From positions 2,418,001 to 2,482,000 of the forward strand of contig NZ_CP114036.1 of the NCBI RefSeq assembly GCF_026898115.1: a stretch of 64,000 nucleotides of DNA, read 5' to 3'. Positions 1 to 7,527 of the stretch are shown piece by piece. Numbering within the stretch: position 1 is the stretch's first letter; the number at the start of each line of letters is the position of its first letter. The notes below the pieces were generated by a model. It was not told where the DNA came from and made no database searches. It saw nothing but the letters and a program-made list of their open reading frames with translations. The position numbers and the translations under genes were made by a program. This DNA is from Streptomyces sp. S465. Lineage in GTDB: Bacteria; Actinomycetota; Actinomycetes; Streptomycetales; Streptomycetaceae.

Positions 1-98
1 GCCAGGGTCACCTGCTGGACGCCGAGGTCGGCGATGCGGCGCGCGGCGTCCGGGTCTCCGACGACGTCCCAGGGGTAGACGAACGCGGAGGCTCTCAC
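1..98 (-). CDS. Partial conserved hypothetical protein (N-terminal end only)
   Basis: Only the first 32 or so codons are present; the gene continues past the left edge. It starts with GTG at 98 and reads VRASAFVYPWDVVGDPDAAR and onward, a good third-position-GC reading frame. Its GTG overlaps the TGA of the upstream dehydratase gene by 4 bp (GTGA), so it is probably translated together with it and belongs to the same hexuronate-linked transcript. The function is not recognisable from this fragment. Confidence 0.6.
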   Translation of the reverse strand, partial: MRASAFVYPWDVVGDPDAARRIADLGVQQVTL

Positions 99-1036
99 CG
101 CGCCTCACCGTCTCCGATCAGCGCCATACCGCGCTCGATCAGCTCGGCCAGCTCCTTGACGTGGGCGGGGCTGGGCTCGCTCAGCGGCGGCCGCACCTCG
201 CCCACGTCCAGCCCGCGCAGCCGGACCCCCGCCTTGACCAGCGACACGGCGTAGCCGCGGCCCTGGTTGCGGAGTTCGACCAGCGGCCGGTAGAAGCCGT
301 CGAGCAGCTTGTTGACGGTCGCGTCGTCGCCCGACAGGAGCGCCTCACGGAAGGCGAGGGCGATCTCGGGGACGAAGCAGAAGACGGCGGAGGAGTAGAG
401 CGTCACGCCGATCCCGCGGTAGGCGAGGCCGGTCAGTTCGGCGGTCGGCAGCCCGTTGAAGTAGCGGAAGTCCGCGCCCTCGTCCTCCGCCCGCACCGCG
501 CTCACGATGCGCTGCATCAGGTCGAGGTCGCCGATGCCGTCCTTGAGGCCGATGACGCCGGGCACCTTGGCGAGCCGGGCCACGGACTGCGGGGTGAGGA
601 CGGCGTTGTCCCGCTGGTAGACGATGATGTCGAGGTCGGTGGCGCCCGCGAGGGCGCTGTAGTGGCGGATCAGCCCTTCCTGGTCGGCCACCACCAGATA
701 CGGCGGCATGGCGAGCAGCCCGTCCGCCCCGGCGCGCTCGGCGAGCTTGGCGTAACGGATCGCCAGCGCGGTCCCGTACCCGGCGCCCGCCACCACCGGC
801 ACCCGCCCGGCGGCCTCCTCCACGGCGACCGCGACGCAGTCGTGGAACTCCTCCGGGGTCAGGGCGTGGAACTCGCCCGTGCCGCAGCACGCGAAGACGG
901 CCCCCGCCCCCGCCTCGATCCCGGCGCGCACGTGCGCGCGGTAGACCTCCAGGTCCAGGGCGCCATCGGGACCGTAGGCGGTCACGGGGAAGAACAGCAG
1001 ACCCTCAAGGCGCTCGCCGAGTGAAGTCGAGGTCAC
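95..1036 (-). CDS. kdgD: 5-dehydro-4-deoxyglucarate dehydratase (DapA/DHDPS family)
   Basis: A 313-residue class I aldolase-fold protein of the dihydrodipicolinate synthase family. The GTG at 1036 is preceded by GGGAGAAG. It keeps the family layout: a CGTGEF loop near residue 52, the Tyr of IIVYQRDN near 140, and the Schiff-base Lys in VIGLKDG near 165. The FCFVPEIA segment and overall similarity fit the decarboxylating dehydratase that turns 5-dehydro-4-deoxy-D-glucarate into 2,5-dioxopentanoate, CO2 and water, rather than lysine-pathway DapA. The divergent uronate dehydrogenase supports this: together they cover entry and a late step of oxidative hexuronate breakdown. A general DapA-family aldolase role cannot be fully excluded. 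Confidence 0.82.
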   Translation of the reverse strand: MTSTSLGERLEGLLFFPVTAYGPDGALDLEVYRAHVRAGIEAGAGAVFACCGTGEFHALTPEEFHDCVAVAVEEAAGRVPVVAGAGYGTALAIRYAKLAERAGADGLLAMPPYLVVADQEGLIRHYSALAGATDLDIIVYQRDNAVLTPQSVARLAKVPGVIGLKDGIGDLDLMQRIVSAVRAEDEGADFRYFNGLPTAELTGLAYRGIGVTLYSSAVFCFVPEIALAFREALLSGDDATVNKLLDGFYRPLVELRNQGRGYAVSLVKAGVRLRGLDVGEVRPPLSEPSPAHVKELAELIERGMALIGDGEAR

Positions 1037-1116
1037 GGGCTTCTCCCTGTCGCGTACACGGACCCGCCGTCAGCCGCCCGACGAAGTGTGCACGTTTCTG
1101 ATCGTCATCTACATTC

Positions 1117-1130
1117 GTGAACGCGCTCAC
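1117..1130. promoter_or_regulatory. GTGA-N6-TCAC palindrome in the divergent kdgD/udh promoter region
   Basis: Between the divergent genes (1037-1307) the only clear symmetry is GTGAACGCGCTCAC. It lies about 80 bp upstream of the kdgD start and is suited to a dimeric regulator of the GntR or CRP kind. Which protein binds is unknown. The rest of the 271-bp gap is AT-richer than its surroundings (1200-1270) and presumably holds the udh promoter. Confidence 0.3.
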
Positions 1131-1307
1131 CGTAAGGCAGCCCTCTGTCACCGGTCAAGGGTGCGGACGGGGCACGCACCCTTGACGGTCCATCCGTCGA
1201 TCCTTACGGTGTCCATGAATCTGAACCACATACACGAATAAAAACCCCATACGCCCGCTTCCGCGCATCACACGACCCGATAAGCCCCTTACGGAGGAGA
1301 TCCGCCC

Positions 1308-2129
1308 ATGCCCGCTCCCCGCACCGTCCTCCTCACCGGCGCCGCCGGCGGCATGGGCACCTTGATGCGCGAGCTGCTGCCGTCGTACGGATATCGGCTG
1401 CGGCTGCTCGACCAGCTCCCCATCGAGGGCGAGCCGGACGCGATCACCGCGGATCTGTCCGACCGGGACGCCCTGGGCGAAGCCGTACGGGGCGTCGACG
1501 CGATCATCCATCTCGCGGGCATCTCCCTGGAAGCCCCGTTCGAGAAGATCCTGCGGGCCAATATCGAGGGCACGTACAACCTGTACGAGGCGGCCCGCGA
1601 GGCGGGCGTCCGCCGGATCGTCTTCGCCTCCAGCAACCACGCCGTCGGCTTCACGCCGCGCCCGGCCGAGACCCCCGTGTCCGGCGACGCGCTCATCCCG
1701 CTCGACACCCCGCGCCGCCCCGACACCTTCTACGGGCTGTCGAAGTCGTTCGGCGAGGACCTGGCCTCGCTCTACTGGGACAAGCACGGCATCGAGACGG
1801 TCGCCATCCGCATCGGCTCCTGCTTCCCCGAGCCGACGACGGTCCGCATGCTGTCCATCTGGATGAGCCCGGCGGACGGCGCCCGGCTGCTCCACGCCGC
1901 CCTTACGGCGGAGAACGTGGGCTACACCCTGGTCTACGGCAGCTCGGCCAACACCCGCCTGTGGTGGGACCTTTCCTCGGCCCGCGCCCTGGGGTACGAG
2001 CCGAGGGACGACTCCGAGCCGTACGCCGCGAAGCTGATCGCCGAGCAGGGCGAGCTGGAGCCGGGCAACCCCGACCACGACTACCTCGGCGGCGCGTTCT
2101 GCACCAACCCGCCCATCTGGCCGCGTTGA
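1308..2129 (+). CDS. udh: NAD-dependent uronate dehydrogenase-like short-chain/epimerase family protein
   Basis: A 273-residue extended SDR-fold protein. The ATG follows a GGAGG ribosome site at 1290-1295. The N-terminal TGAAGGMGT nucleotide-binding motif, an Asp-Gln after beta-2 (LLDQLP), AIIHLAGIS, the FASSNHAVGF segment and the YGLSKSFGED catalytic YxxxK near residue 135 are all visible. The short length and the HAVGF stretch match uronate dehydrogenases, which oxidise D-glucuronate or D-galacturonate to the aldarolactone with NAD+. The divergent kdgD-like gene supports a hexuronate role. A generic NAD-dependent epimerase is the alternative. Confidence 0.78.
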   Translation: MPAPRTVLLTGAAGGMGTLMRELLPSYGYRLRLLDQLPIEGEPDAITADLSDRDALGEAVRGVDAIIHLAGISLEAPFEKILRANIEGTYNLYEAAREAGVRRIVFASSNHAVGFTPRPAETPVSGDALIPLDTPRRPDTFYGLSKSFGEDLASLYWDKHGIETVAIRIGSCFPEPTTVRMLSIWMSPADGARLLHAALTAENVGYTLVYGSSANTRLWWDLSSARALGYEPRDDSEPYAAKLIAEQGELEPGNPDHDYLGGAFCTNPPIWPR

Positions 2130-2157
2130 GGCGTTGGGGCGCGGGGTTGTGGTTTAC

Positions 2158-2183
2158 GGGCGCGCTTTTGAGGCGGCGCGCCC
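2158..2183 (+). terminator. GC hairpin downstream of udh
   Basis: Arms GGGCGCGC (2158-2165) and GCGCGCCC (2176-2183) enclose a 10-nt loop that includes TTTTGAGG, about 30 bp after the udh stop. There is no proper U-tract. A further GGGCGCGCCC follows near 2195. A terminator role is inferred from position. Confidence 0.4.
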
Positions 2184-2242
2184 TTGAGGTTTCCGGGCGC
2201 GCCCGTGCGCGTGGGGGCGCCGCTCACCGAGGCGAGGTGGTT

Positions 2243-2578
2243 TTGAGCATGGGTCCGGTGGTGGGGGGCGCGGCGCCACCGCCGGCCGCCGGGCCGGTGG
2301 GATGTCAGGACCGTGGCGGCTCGGCGATGCGCGGGACCCGGCCCGATCCGGAGTGCGGCCCGGTGGCCCCTGGGGCGGCCCCTCCGGGTACCCCTCCAAA
2401 AGATGCTTGATCTGACGCAACTAATTTGTCAAGCAGTTTCCAGAGGGGTACCCCCACCCCTCGGCGGCCCGGCGGCGGCCCTGGCTCCCGGCCACGGAAG
2501 CCGCCACCGGCGCCCACACCCACGGGCCCGGCGGACGGCGGCGGCGCCGCGCTCCCCACCCCCGCCGCCGCTGCTCAA
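2243..2578. repeat. About 336-bp imperfect inverted-repeat element (MITE-like or giant hairpin)
   Basis: The ends are TTGAGCA at 2243 and TGCTCAA ending at 2578. Moving inwards, both arms share long matching stretches: GGTGGGGxGCGCGGCGCC, CCGCCGxCCGCCGGGCC and xGTGGCGGCT. They meet in near-identical 25-bp inner arms (2386-2410 and 2429-2453) beginning GGGTACCCCTC and ending TGCTTGA, around an AT-rich 18-bp centre. No credible gene lies inside; reading frames here are by-products of GC bias. The element fills most of the 507-bp gap between the convergent udh and isochorismatase genes. Whether it is mobile, a super-terminator or an RNA-level structure is not known. Confidence 0.7.
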
Positions 2579-2636
2579 TTGCGCCGAAGGCGCGAGACGA
2601 AGGCCGCACTCAACCGAGCCGCCCAGCCGCAACCGC

Positions 2637-3194
2637 TCAGCCCACCGCCTTCGCCCACTCCTCCACCGTCGTGACCTCGGCCTGACGCGGGAACACCTTC
2701 TCGGTGAGCACCCGGTGGACCTCCTCGTCCGGGTCGGCACAGCCGTCGGCCAGCACGGTGAGCTGGTAGTCCAGGTCGGCGGCCTGCCGCAGGGTGGACA
2801 GGACGACGCCGCTGGTCGCGATACCGGCCAGGACGAGGTGGGAGATACCGCCGGAGCGCAGAACCAGCTCCAGGTCGCTCCCGGCGAACGCGCTGACCCG
2901 CTTCTTGGTGATCACGGCCTCGTCGGGCCGGGGTGCGACATCGGGGTGGATGACCGCGTTCGGGTCCCCAGGGCTGAACGCGCCCTCGGGCAGGCCGCTG
3001 AACGCCTTGTTGCGGTCGGAGATGTCGGAGCGACCGGACCGGAAGCCCACCACGACGTGCAGGACCGGAATCCCGGCGGCACGGGCGGCGTCGATCGCGC
3101 GGCGCACGCGCGGCAGGTAGTCGGCATCCCCAATGTGGCTCACCATGGCCGCCTGGAGGTCCATCGCGAGCAGAGCGGTGTTGTTCACGGTCAC
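2637..3194 (-). CDS. Isochorismatase-family cysteine hydrolase
   Basis: A 185-residue protein with the cysteine-hydrolase (isochorismatase-like) fold: Asp in LLAMDLQ near residue 12, Lys in ITKKRVSAF near 98, and the cis-peptide segment LAGIATSGVVLST near 123-133. The usual nucleophile Cys of this loop (TxxCV) is replaced by Ser (ATSGV), so catalysis may be altered or absent. The GTG at 3194 overlaps the TGA of the MFS gene by 4 bp. It is the last gene of a marR-MFS-hydrolase operon, so a role in modifying or breaking down the exported compound is inferred. The substrate is unknown. Confidence 0.8.
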   Translation of the reverse strand: MTVNNTALLAMDLQAAMVSHIGDADYLPRVRRAIDAARAAGIPVLHVVVGFRSGRSDISDRNKAFSGLPEGAFSPGDPNAVIHPDVAPRPDEAVITKKRVSAFAGSDLELVLRSGGISHLVLAGIATSGVVLSTLRQAADLDYQLTVLADGCADPDEEVHRVLTEKVFPRQAEVTTVEEWAKAVG

Positions 3195-4666
3195 GTTGTC
3201 GACGCCTTTCGCTGCTGTGGTTCTTGGGAAGAGGAGGAATCGCCGGACCCGATACGGCCCAGCGAGCGGTCCACGACCGTCAGCGCCAGGAACAACCCGG
3301 CGACGGCGAGCATGAACCAGGCCAGGCCGTGCAGCCCGGCGGTGTCGGCGCGGGCGCCGAAGAAGGCGCCGTTGGCGCTGGAGGCGACCATCGCGCCGAC
3401 GTAGAGGAAGGTACGGAGCAGTCCCGCCGAGGCGCCCATCCGTTCCGGATCGGCCTGGTGGTACACCGCGTTCTGGAGGGCGAGGTTGTTCAGCCCCTGC
3501 GGTACGCCGAAGACGAGCGCGACGGCGATCAGCAGCCACACCGCGCTGTGCGGCTGGAGCAGGAGCAGCAGGACGCATACGGCGATCTGCGCCACACCGC
3601 CCACCAGAAGCTTGCCGCGCACCTCGGCGCGGCGCCCGGTCACGGAGGACACCGCGATACCGGTCAGGAACAGCGGCAGTTGGGCCAGCCCCGCCTGGGA
3701 CGCCGTCAACCCCCGGCCGTCCTGGAGCCACTGGGTGTAGCCGTACAGAAAGACGTAGGAGACGACGGAGGTGAGGAGGGCGCGGCCGTAGGTGAGCAGC
3801 AGGGGCGGATTGCCGCCGAACACCCGCAGGTCGATGAACGGCTCATCCGTCCGCAGCTCCCGCACCGCGAACCCGGCCGCCGCCAGCGCCACCAGCACCG
3901 GCAGGTACCAGCGGTCGGACCGGGGCTCCATCAGGAACAGCAGCAGCGAGACGAGCATGGCGGCGAACAGCGCCATACCGGGCAGGTCCAGCCGGACGCC
4001 CCTCCCGGCCCGCCCCTTCGGCGAAGCCTTGGGCAGCCGCCGGACGCCGAGGACCAGACCGGCCACCGCCAGGGGGATGTTGACGGCGAACGTGGTGCGC
4101 CAGCCGCCGAGCCCGATCAGCAGCCCGCCCAGGGGCGGGCCGACGACGGCGACGGTCTGACTGGCGACCGCGAGCGCCGCGAGGATTCCGGCGGGGCTGT
4201 CCCGGCCGGTCCGCCGGGCCTCGCTGCGGATGAGGGACATCGAGGCCGGATAGCCCGCGCAGGTTCCGAATCCGAGCACCACGCGGGAGACGATCAGCAC
4301 GCCCAGGTTCGGGGCCAGCAGCCCGATCACCCCCGCGATCCCCGTCAGCGTCGCCCCGGCCAGGAAGAGGCGGCGCGGTCCGTAGAGGTCGATCAGCCGC
4401 CCCACGACCGGCTGGCCTATCGCGGTGGCCAGATAGAGCGCGGAGACCAGCCAGGCCGTCTGCGACGGCGGCGCCCCGAACGCGGCGCCGATGGGCACCA
4501 AGGAGACGGAGATGATCGAGGAGTTGACCGGGTTCAGCACCGAACCCAGCATCATCGGGGCCAGGAGCCTCCGGTCGAAGGCGCTCTCCTTGTCCGCGTC
4601 CGCCGTGGCCTGTCGTCGTCGTACGAGCCGGGCGAGCCGCGCCAGCCGCGCCAGCCGCGCGATCAC
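3191..4666 (-). CDS. MFS transporter, drug:H+ antiporter type
   Basis: About 491 residues with 12-14 predicted membrane helices. The segment AYDGxxxxLYGPRRLFLAG resembles motif A (seen as GRLIDLYGPRRLF), and an antiporter-like GPPLGGLLIGLGGWR stretch marks helix 5. I chose GTG at 4666 because it overlaps the marR stop (GTGA). A longer frame upstream exists but lies inside marR. The N-terminus carries a 9-bp tandem repeat giving RLARLARLARLV before the first helix. With the upstream MarR repressor and downstream hydrolase this looks like an inducible efflux operon. The substrate is not predictable. Confidence 0.85.
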   Translation of the reverse strand: MIARLARLARLARLVRRRQATADADKESAFDRRLLAPMMLGSVLNPVNSSIISVSLVPIGAAFGAPPSQTAWLVSALYLATAIGQPVVGRLIDLYGPRRLFLAGATLTGIAGVIGLLAPNLGVLIVSRVVLGFGTCAGYPASMSLIRSEARRTGRDSPAGILAALAVASQTVAVVGPPLGGLLIGLGGWRTTFAVNIPLAVAGLVLGVRRLPKASPKGRAGRGVRLDLPGMALFAAMLVSLLLFLMEPRSDRWYLPVLVALAAAGFAVRELRTDEPFIDLRVFGGNPPLLLTYGRALLTSVVSYVFLYGYTQWLQDGRGLTASQAGLAQLPLFLTGIAVSSVTGRRAEVRGKLLVGGVAQIAVCVLLLLLQPHSAVWLLIAVALVFGVPQGLNNLALQNAVYHQADPERMGASAGLLRTFLYVGAMVASSANGAFFGARADTAGLHGLAWFMLAVAGLFLALTVVDRSLGRIGSGDSSSSQEPQQRKASTT

Positions 4667-5112
4667 GCGCGGGTGAGCCGGTCCAGCAGGGCCAGCGCCT
4701 CGAGGATGGTCTGCCGTTCCGCTTCCGTATAGCCGGTTTCCAGGGACCGGGCGAGCCACTCCTCGCCCGCCCGCCGCTTGTCGGCCAGGAACGCGCCGCC
4801 GGCTTCACTCACCGACACCAGCTGCCGCCGCCTGTCATGGGGATCGGGGCGCCGCTGGATCAGCCCGCGCTCGTCCAGTACGCCGAGCGTGGCCGCCATC
4901 GACTGCGGCCGGACCCGCTCGGCCGCCGCCAGATCACTGGTCGAGGCGGGACCCTCCTTGCTGAGCCTGCTGAGCACGGAGGTCTGGGAGGGGGTGAGCT
5001 CCTCGTTGTCGTACGTCTCCTTGAACCGCCGCCGCAACCGGCCGATCACCACGCGGATCTCATGCGCGGCGCGCACGGCGGACGCGGACATGCCGCGAGG
5101 GGTTTCTGCCAT
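4663..5112 (-). CDS. MarR-family transcriptional regulator
   Basis: A 149-residue winged-helix regulator. The core reads LTPSQTSVLSRL, ASTSDLAAAERV, PQSMAATLGVLDERGLI, RRPDPHDRRRQL, the usual MarR helix-turn-helix and wing. ATG at 5112 is preferred over the in-frame GTG at 5121, whose codons supply the GAGGGG ribosome site. The stop overlaps the MFS start by 4 bp. A 40-bp palindrome centred on TTGCAA lies 21-60 bp upstream and is the obvious self-regulated operator. The model is ligand-relieved repression of the efflux operon. Confidence 0.88.
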   Translation of the reverse strand: MAETPRGMSASAVRAAHEIRVVIGRLRRRFKETYDNEELTPSQTSVLSRLSKEGPASTSDLAAAERVRPQSMAATLGVLDERGLIQRRPDPHDRRRQLVSVSEAGGAFLADKRRAGEEWLARSLETGYTEAERQTILEALALLDRLTRA

Positions 5113-5132
5113 GCCCCTCACGGTAATTTCTT

Positions 5133-5172
5133 CAGCCCAGGCTGTCCAGTTGCAACTGAACAGCCTGGGCTG
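5133..5172. promoter_or_regulatory. 40-bp palindromic operator upstream of marR
   Basis: Two 20-bp arms, CAGCCCAGGCTGTCCAGTTG and its complement, meet without a spacer and differ at one position. The core CAGTTGCAACTG resembles operators bound by MarR dimers. It lies between the marR start (5112) and the DUF397 stop (5180), so it may also terminate the DUF397 transcript. Two nested dyads could accommodate two dimers. Confidence 0.7.
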
Positions 5173-5179
5173 TGCATTT

Positions 5180-5440
5180 TCAGAGGTTCGCGCTCGCGCC
5201 CGCGAACCCTACGAACTCGGCCCACGCATGTGCCGGGAACGTAAGGTTCGGGCCGTCGGTGTCCTTGCTGTCCCGGACGTGCACGGTGCCGGGGCACGCG
5301 GCGACCTCGACGCACTCGCCGCCCTCGCCCCCGCTGTAGCTGCTCTTACGCCAATCCATGGCAACTTCGACGCACTGGCCGCCCTCGCCGCCGCTGTAGC
5401 TGCTCTTGAACCACACCAGCTCGCGTATGTCCCTGCTCAT
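5180..5440 (-). CDS. DUF397 domain protein with an internal tandem duplication
   Basis: An 86-residue small acidic protein of the DUF397 family, found beside XRE/DUF5753 regulators throughout Streptomyces. The family signature (W/[18 protein letters not shown]) occurs twice, near residues 10-27 and 30-47, followed by one VHVRDSKD tail. The duplication is exactly 60 bp in the DNA (5301-5347 against 5361-5407). ATG at 5440 overlaps the stop of the XRE gene (ATGA). Its likely partner is the adjacent XRE protein. The biochemical role is not established. Confidence 0.85.
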   Translation of the reverse strand: MSRDIRELVWFKSSYSGGEGGQCVEVAMDWRKSSYSGGEGGECVEVAACPGTVHVRDSKDTDGPNLTFPAHAWAEFVGFAGASANL

Positions 5441-6246
5441 AGCTCCCCCAGCAACTTCTCGATGAAGATGGACGACTCTCGTGGCGTGAGAGCCTGGGCC
5501 CGGATGATTCCATACCGCGCGGCGATGGCGCGGACTTCTTCCCGGTCGGTGAGCAAGGTACTGCGCCCCTGGCCTTCGAGATATGCGATCTGTTCGCTTC
5601 CCTTGGGGGTCATCAGCGTGAAAGGTCCGTCTATACCGGCGTTGTCCTCCCGGCTGAGGGGCATCACCTGAATCTCCACATTGCGCTTCTCTCCGACGAG
5701 AAGTAGCTGCTCCAACTGTCCACGGAGAACCTGCACCCCGCCGAACGGTCGCCGCAGGACAGACTCCTCGATGACGAAGCCCAGGAGGGGAGCAGGGCGC
5801 ATACCGAAAATCGCTTGGCGCTCCATGCGTGCGGCAACTCGCTGTTCAATGACCTCTTCGTCCAGGTGTGGACGGCGCATCGTGAACGTCGCTCGCGCGT
5901 AGTCCTCCGTCTGCAAGAGGCCGTTCACCACATGCGTGTCGTACACCTGGACCTCAACCGCCACCGCCTCCAACCGCGCCGCATCGCGGAAGAACGCCGG
6001 GTACCGCGCGTGCGCCAGCTCCTCCTTCATCGCCCCCAGCACGCCGCCCGCACCCAGCACCTCATCGGCCTTGTCGACCAGCTCCGGCTTGGGAATCCGT
6101 CGTCCGCATTCCACCGACGCCACCTGGTCCGCGCTGTACCCGACGAGCGCCCCTAATTCCGCCTGGGTGAGTCCGGCCCGTTCCCGGAACAGCTTCACCT
6201 GCCTGCCGAAGCCCCTGAGGAACGGGGACCGTTCCGTACCCGCCAT
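5437..6246 (-). CDS. XRE-family helix-turn-helix regulator with DUF5753
   Basis: A 269-residue WhiJ-like regulator. An N-terminal XRE helix-turn-helix (residues 15-70: [21 protein letters not shown]) is followed by the DUF5753 ligand or partner domain, including [18 protein letters not shown] and [13 protein letters not shown] at 6246 has a GGGAGG site 8 bp upstream. It forms a translationally coupled pair with the DUF397 gene and is divergent from an anti-sigma-like ATPase, the standard streptomycete cassette. Members of this family influence development and antibiotic production; the target of this copy is unknown. Confidence 0.88.
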   Translation of the reverse strand: MAGTERSPFLRGFGRQVKLFRERAGLTQAELGALVGYSADQVASVECGRRIPKPELVDKADEVLGAGGVLGAMKEELAHARYPAFFRDAARLEAVAVEVQVYDTHVVNGLLQTEDYARATFTMRRPHLDEEVIEQRVAARMERQAIFGMRPAPLLGFVIEESVLRRPFGGVQVLRGQLEQLLLVGEKRNVEIQVMPLSREDNAGIDGPFTLMTPKGSEQIAYLEGQGRSTLLTDREEVRAIAARYGIIRAQALTPRESSIFIEKLLGEL

Positions 6247-6346
6247 GTCGCATCCCTCCCATCACACCAGGCGTGCACGTACAGGCACTGTCCGTACACG
6301 CGCGCTTGCTGGTCAGGCTAGGCACGCCACCGCAAGGCTCGTGCCC

Positions 6347-6856
6347 ATGACGACCGAAAATGCCCCCTCACGAGGGACACACCAGGGACAACCAACGCCC
6401 GCGCCCGGCGAGTTCGCCATGCGCTTCACCTCGACGCCGCGCGGTGCGCGCCTCGCTCGGCGGCTCGTGTCGCACCGGCTCGCCGCGTGGGGCTACCCGT
6501 ACGATTCCGGCCCCAACGAGACCGTGACCCTGATCGCGAGCGAGCTGGCCGCGAACGCGGTACGGCACGGCCGCGTGCCGGGGCGGGACTTCCACGTACG
6601 GCTGACCGCACCGCTGGGCGACGCGGGCGGGACGATCCGGATCGAGGTGTCGGACACGCGCACCGAGAAGCGGCCCACGCTCACCGCCGCCGCGCCGGAC
6701 GCCGAGACGGGGCGCGGTCTGTTCCTCGTCTCGCGGCTCGCCGAGCGCTGGGCGGTCGGGCCCCGGCCCGGCGGCGGACCGGGGAAGACCGTGTGGGCCG
6801 AGATCGCGACCGAGACCAAGCCCTCAGACCGCTCCGGCCCGCTCCAGCGCCCGTAG
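6347..6856 (+). CDS. ATP-binding protein, histidine-kinase-like ATPase (anti-sigma type)
   Basis: A 169-residue GHKL-fold protein: N-box ELAANAVRHGR near residue 66-76, the DTRTEKRP G1 region near 105, and the G2 motif ETGRGLFLVSRLAERWAV near 122-140. There is no phosphoacceptor domain, as in SpoIIAB/RsbW-like proteins of Streptomyces. ATG at 6347 is chosen because upstream in-frame codons run into the XRE gene antisense and coding signal begins here. It is divergent from the XRE/DUF397 pair. The 3' end overlaps the convergent tetR by 33 bp. Confidence 0.82.
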   Translation: MTTENAPSRGTHQGQPTPAPGEFAMRFTSTPRGARLARRLVSHRLAAWGYPYDSGPNETVTLIASELAANAVRHGRVPGRDFHVRLTAPLGDAGGTIRIEVSDTRTEKRPTLTAAAPDAETGRGLFLVSRLAERWAVGPRPGGGPGKTVWAEIATETKPSDRSGPLQRP

Positions 6857-7402
6857 GGCCATCCGACGTGAGATGCCGACCGGATCGGCCACCGCCGACA
6901 GCCCGTACAGCACCGTGGCGCCCTCGTGAAGCAGCAGCAGCTCGTCCGCCAGCTCATCGGGGGCGGCCACGCCCGCCTCCTCGCACAGTTGCCACAGATA
7001 GGTCCGCAGCCAGCGCTTCTGGCCGGCGACCACCTGCCGGGCCGGATGGTCGGCGTCCGGCAGTTCGGCCGCCGCGTTGACGAATCCGCAGCCGCGTGGG
7101 TTCTCGCGGCGCATCCACGCCGCGAGGGCGTCGAAGGTGGCCAGGACGCGCTCCGCCGGGGGCGACTTCTCGACCTCGGCGGTGAGCCAGGCCCGCCACC
7201 GCTCATCGCGCTCCCGCAGATACGCGGCGACCAGCGCTTCCTTGGAGCCGAAGCGCTCGTACAGCGTCTTCTTGGTGACTCCGGCGCGCTTGGCGATCAG
7301 ATCCACGCCGACCGCGTTGATCCCCTGCCCGTAGAACAGCTCGGCGGCGGCGTCGAGGACGCGGCGCGCGGCGGGGGTGAGCGCTTCCCTCTGCGTTCGC
7401 AT
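6824..7402 (-). CDS. TetR/AcrR-family regulator
   Basis: A 192-residue repressor with an N-terminal DNA-binding domain (AAELFYGQGINAVGVDLIAKRAGVTKK..LYERFGSKEALV, residues 18-62) and a C-terminal ligand domain containing CGFVNAAAELPD. It is divergent from an EamA transporter. The intergenic region has two mirrored 19-bp sites, so this protein very probably represses itself and the transporter. Its 3' end overlaps the ATPase gene on the other strand. Confidence 0.88.
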   Translation of the reverse strand: MRTQREALTPAARRVLDAAAELFYGQGINAVGVDLIAKRAGVTKKTLYERFGSKEALVAAYLRERDERWRAWLTAEVEKSPPAERVLATFDALAAWMRRENPRGCGFVNAAAELPDADHPARQVVAGQKRWLRTYLWQLCEEAGVAAPDELADELLLLHEGATVLYGLSAVADPVGISRRMALRALERAGAV

Positions 7403-7435
7403 GCCGTGATCACCTCCGATCGGGGTTGACGGAAG

Positions 7436-7491
7436 GGTATACCGATCTGTTTAGTCTAGTGGACGCGAGGTACTAAACAGATCGGTATACC
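7436..7491. promoter_or_regulatory. Twin 19-bp inverted operators between tetR and the EamA gene
   Basis: GGTATACCGATCTGTTTAG at 7436-7454 is perfectly inverted at 7473-7491 with an 18-bp spacer. Each arm contains ATACCGATC, a common TetR operator core, and the GGTATACC ends are palindromic themselves. A TTGACG at 7426-7431 and TAGTCT at 7452-7457 could form the plus-strand promoter. The symmetry suggests that one repressor controls both directions. Confidence 0.72.
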
Positions 7492-7527
7492 TGGAACCCG
7501 ATCCGACCCGGAATGAGGACGACGCCC

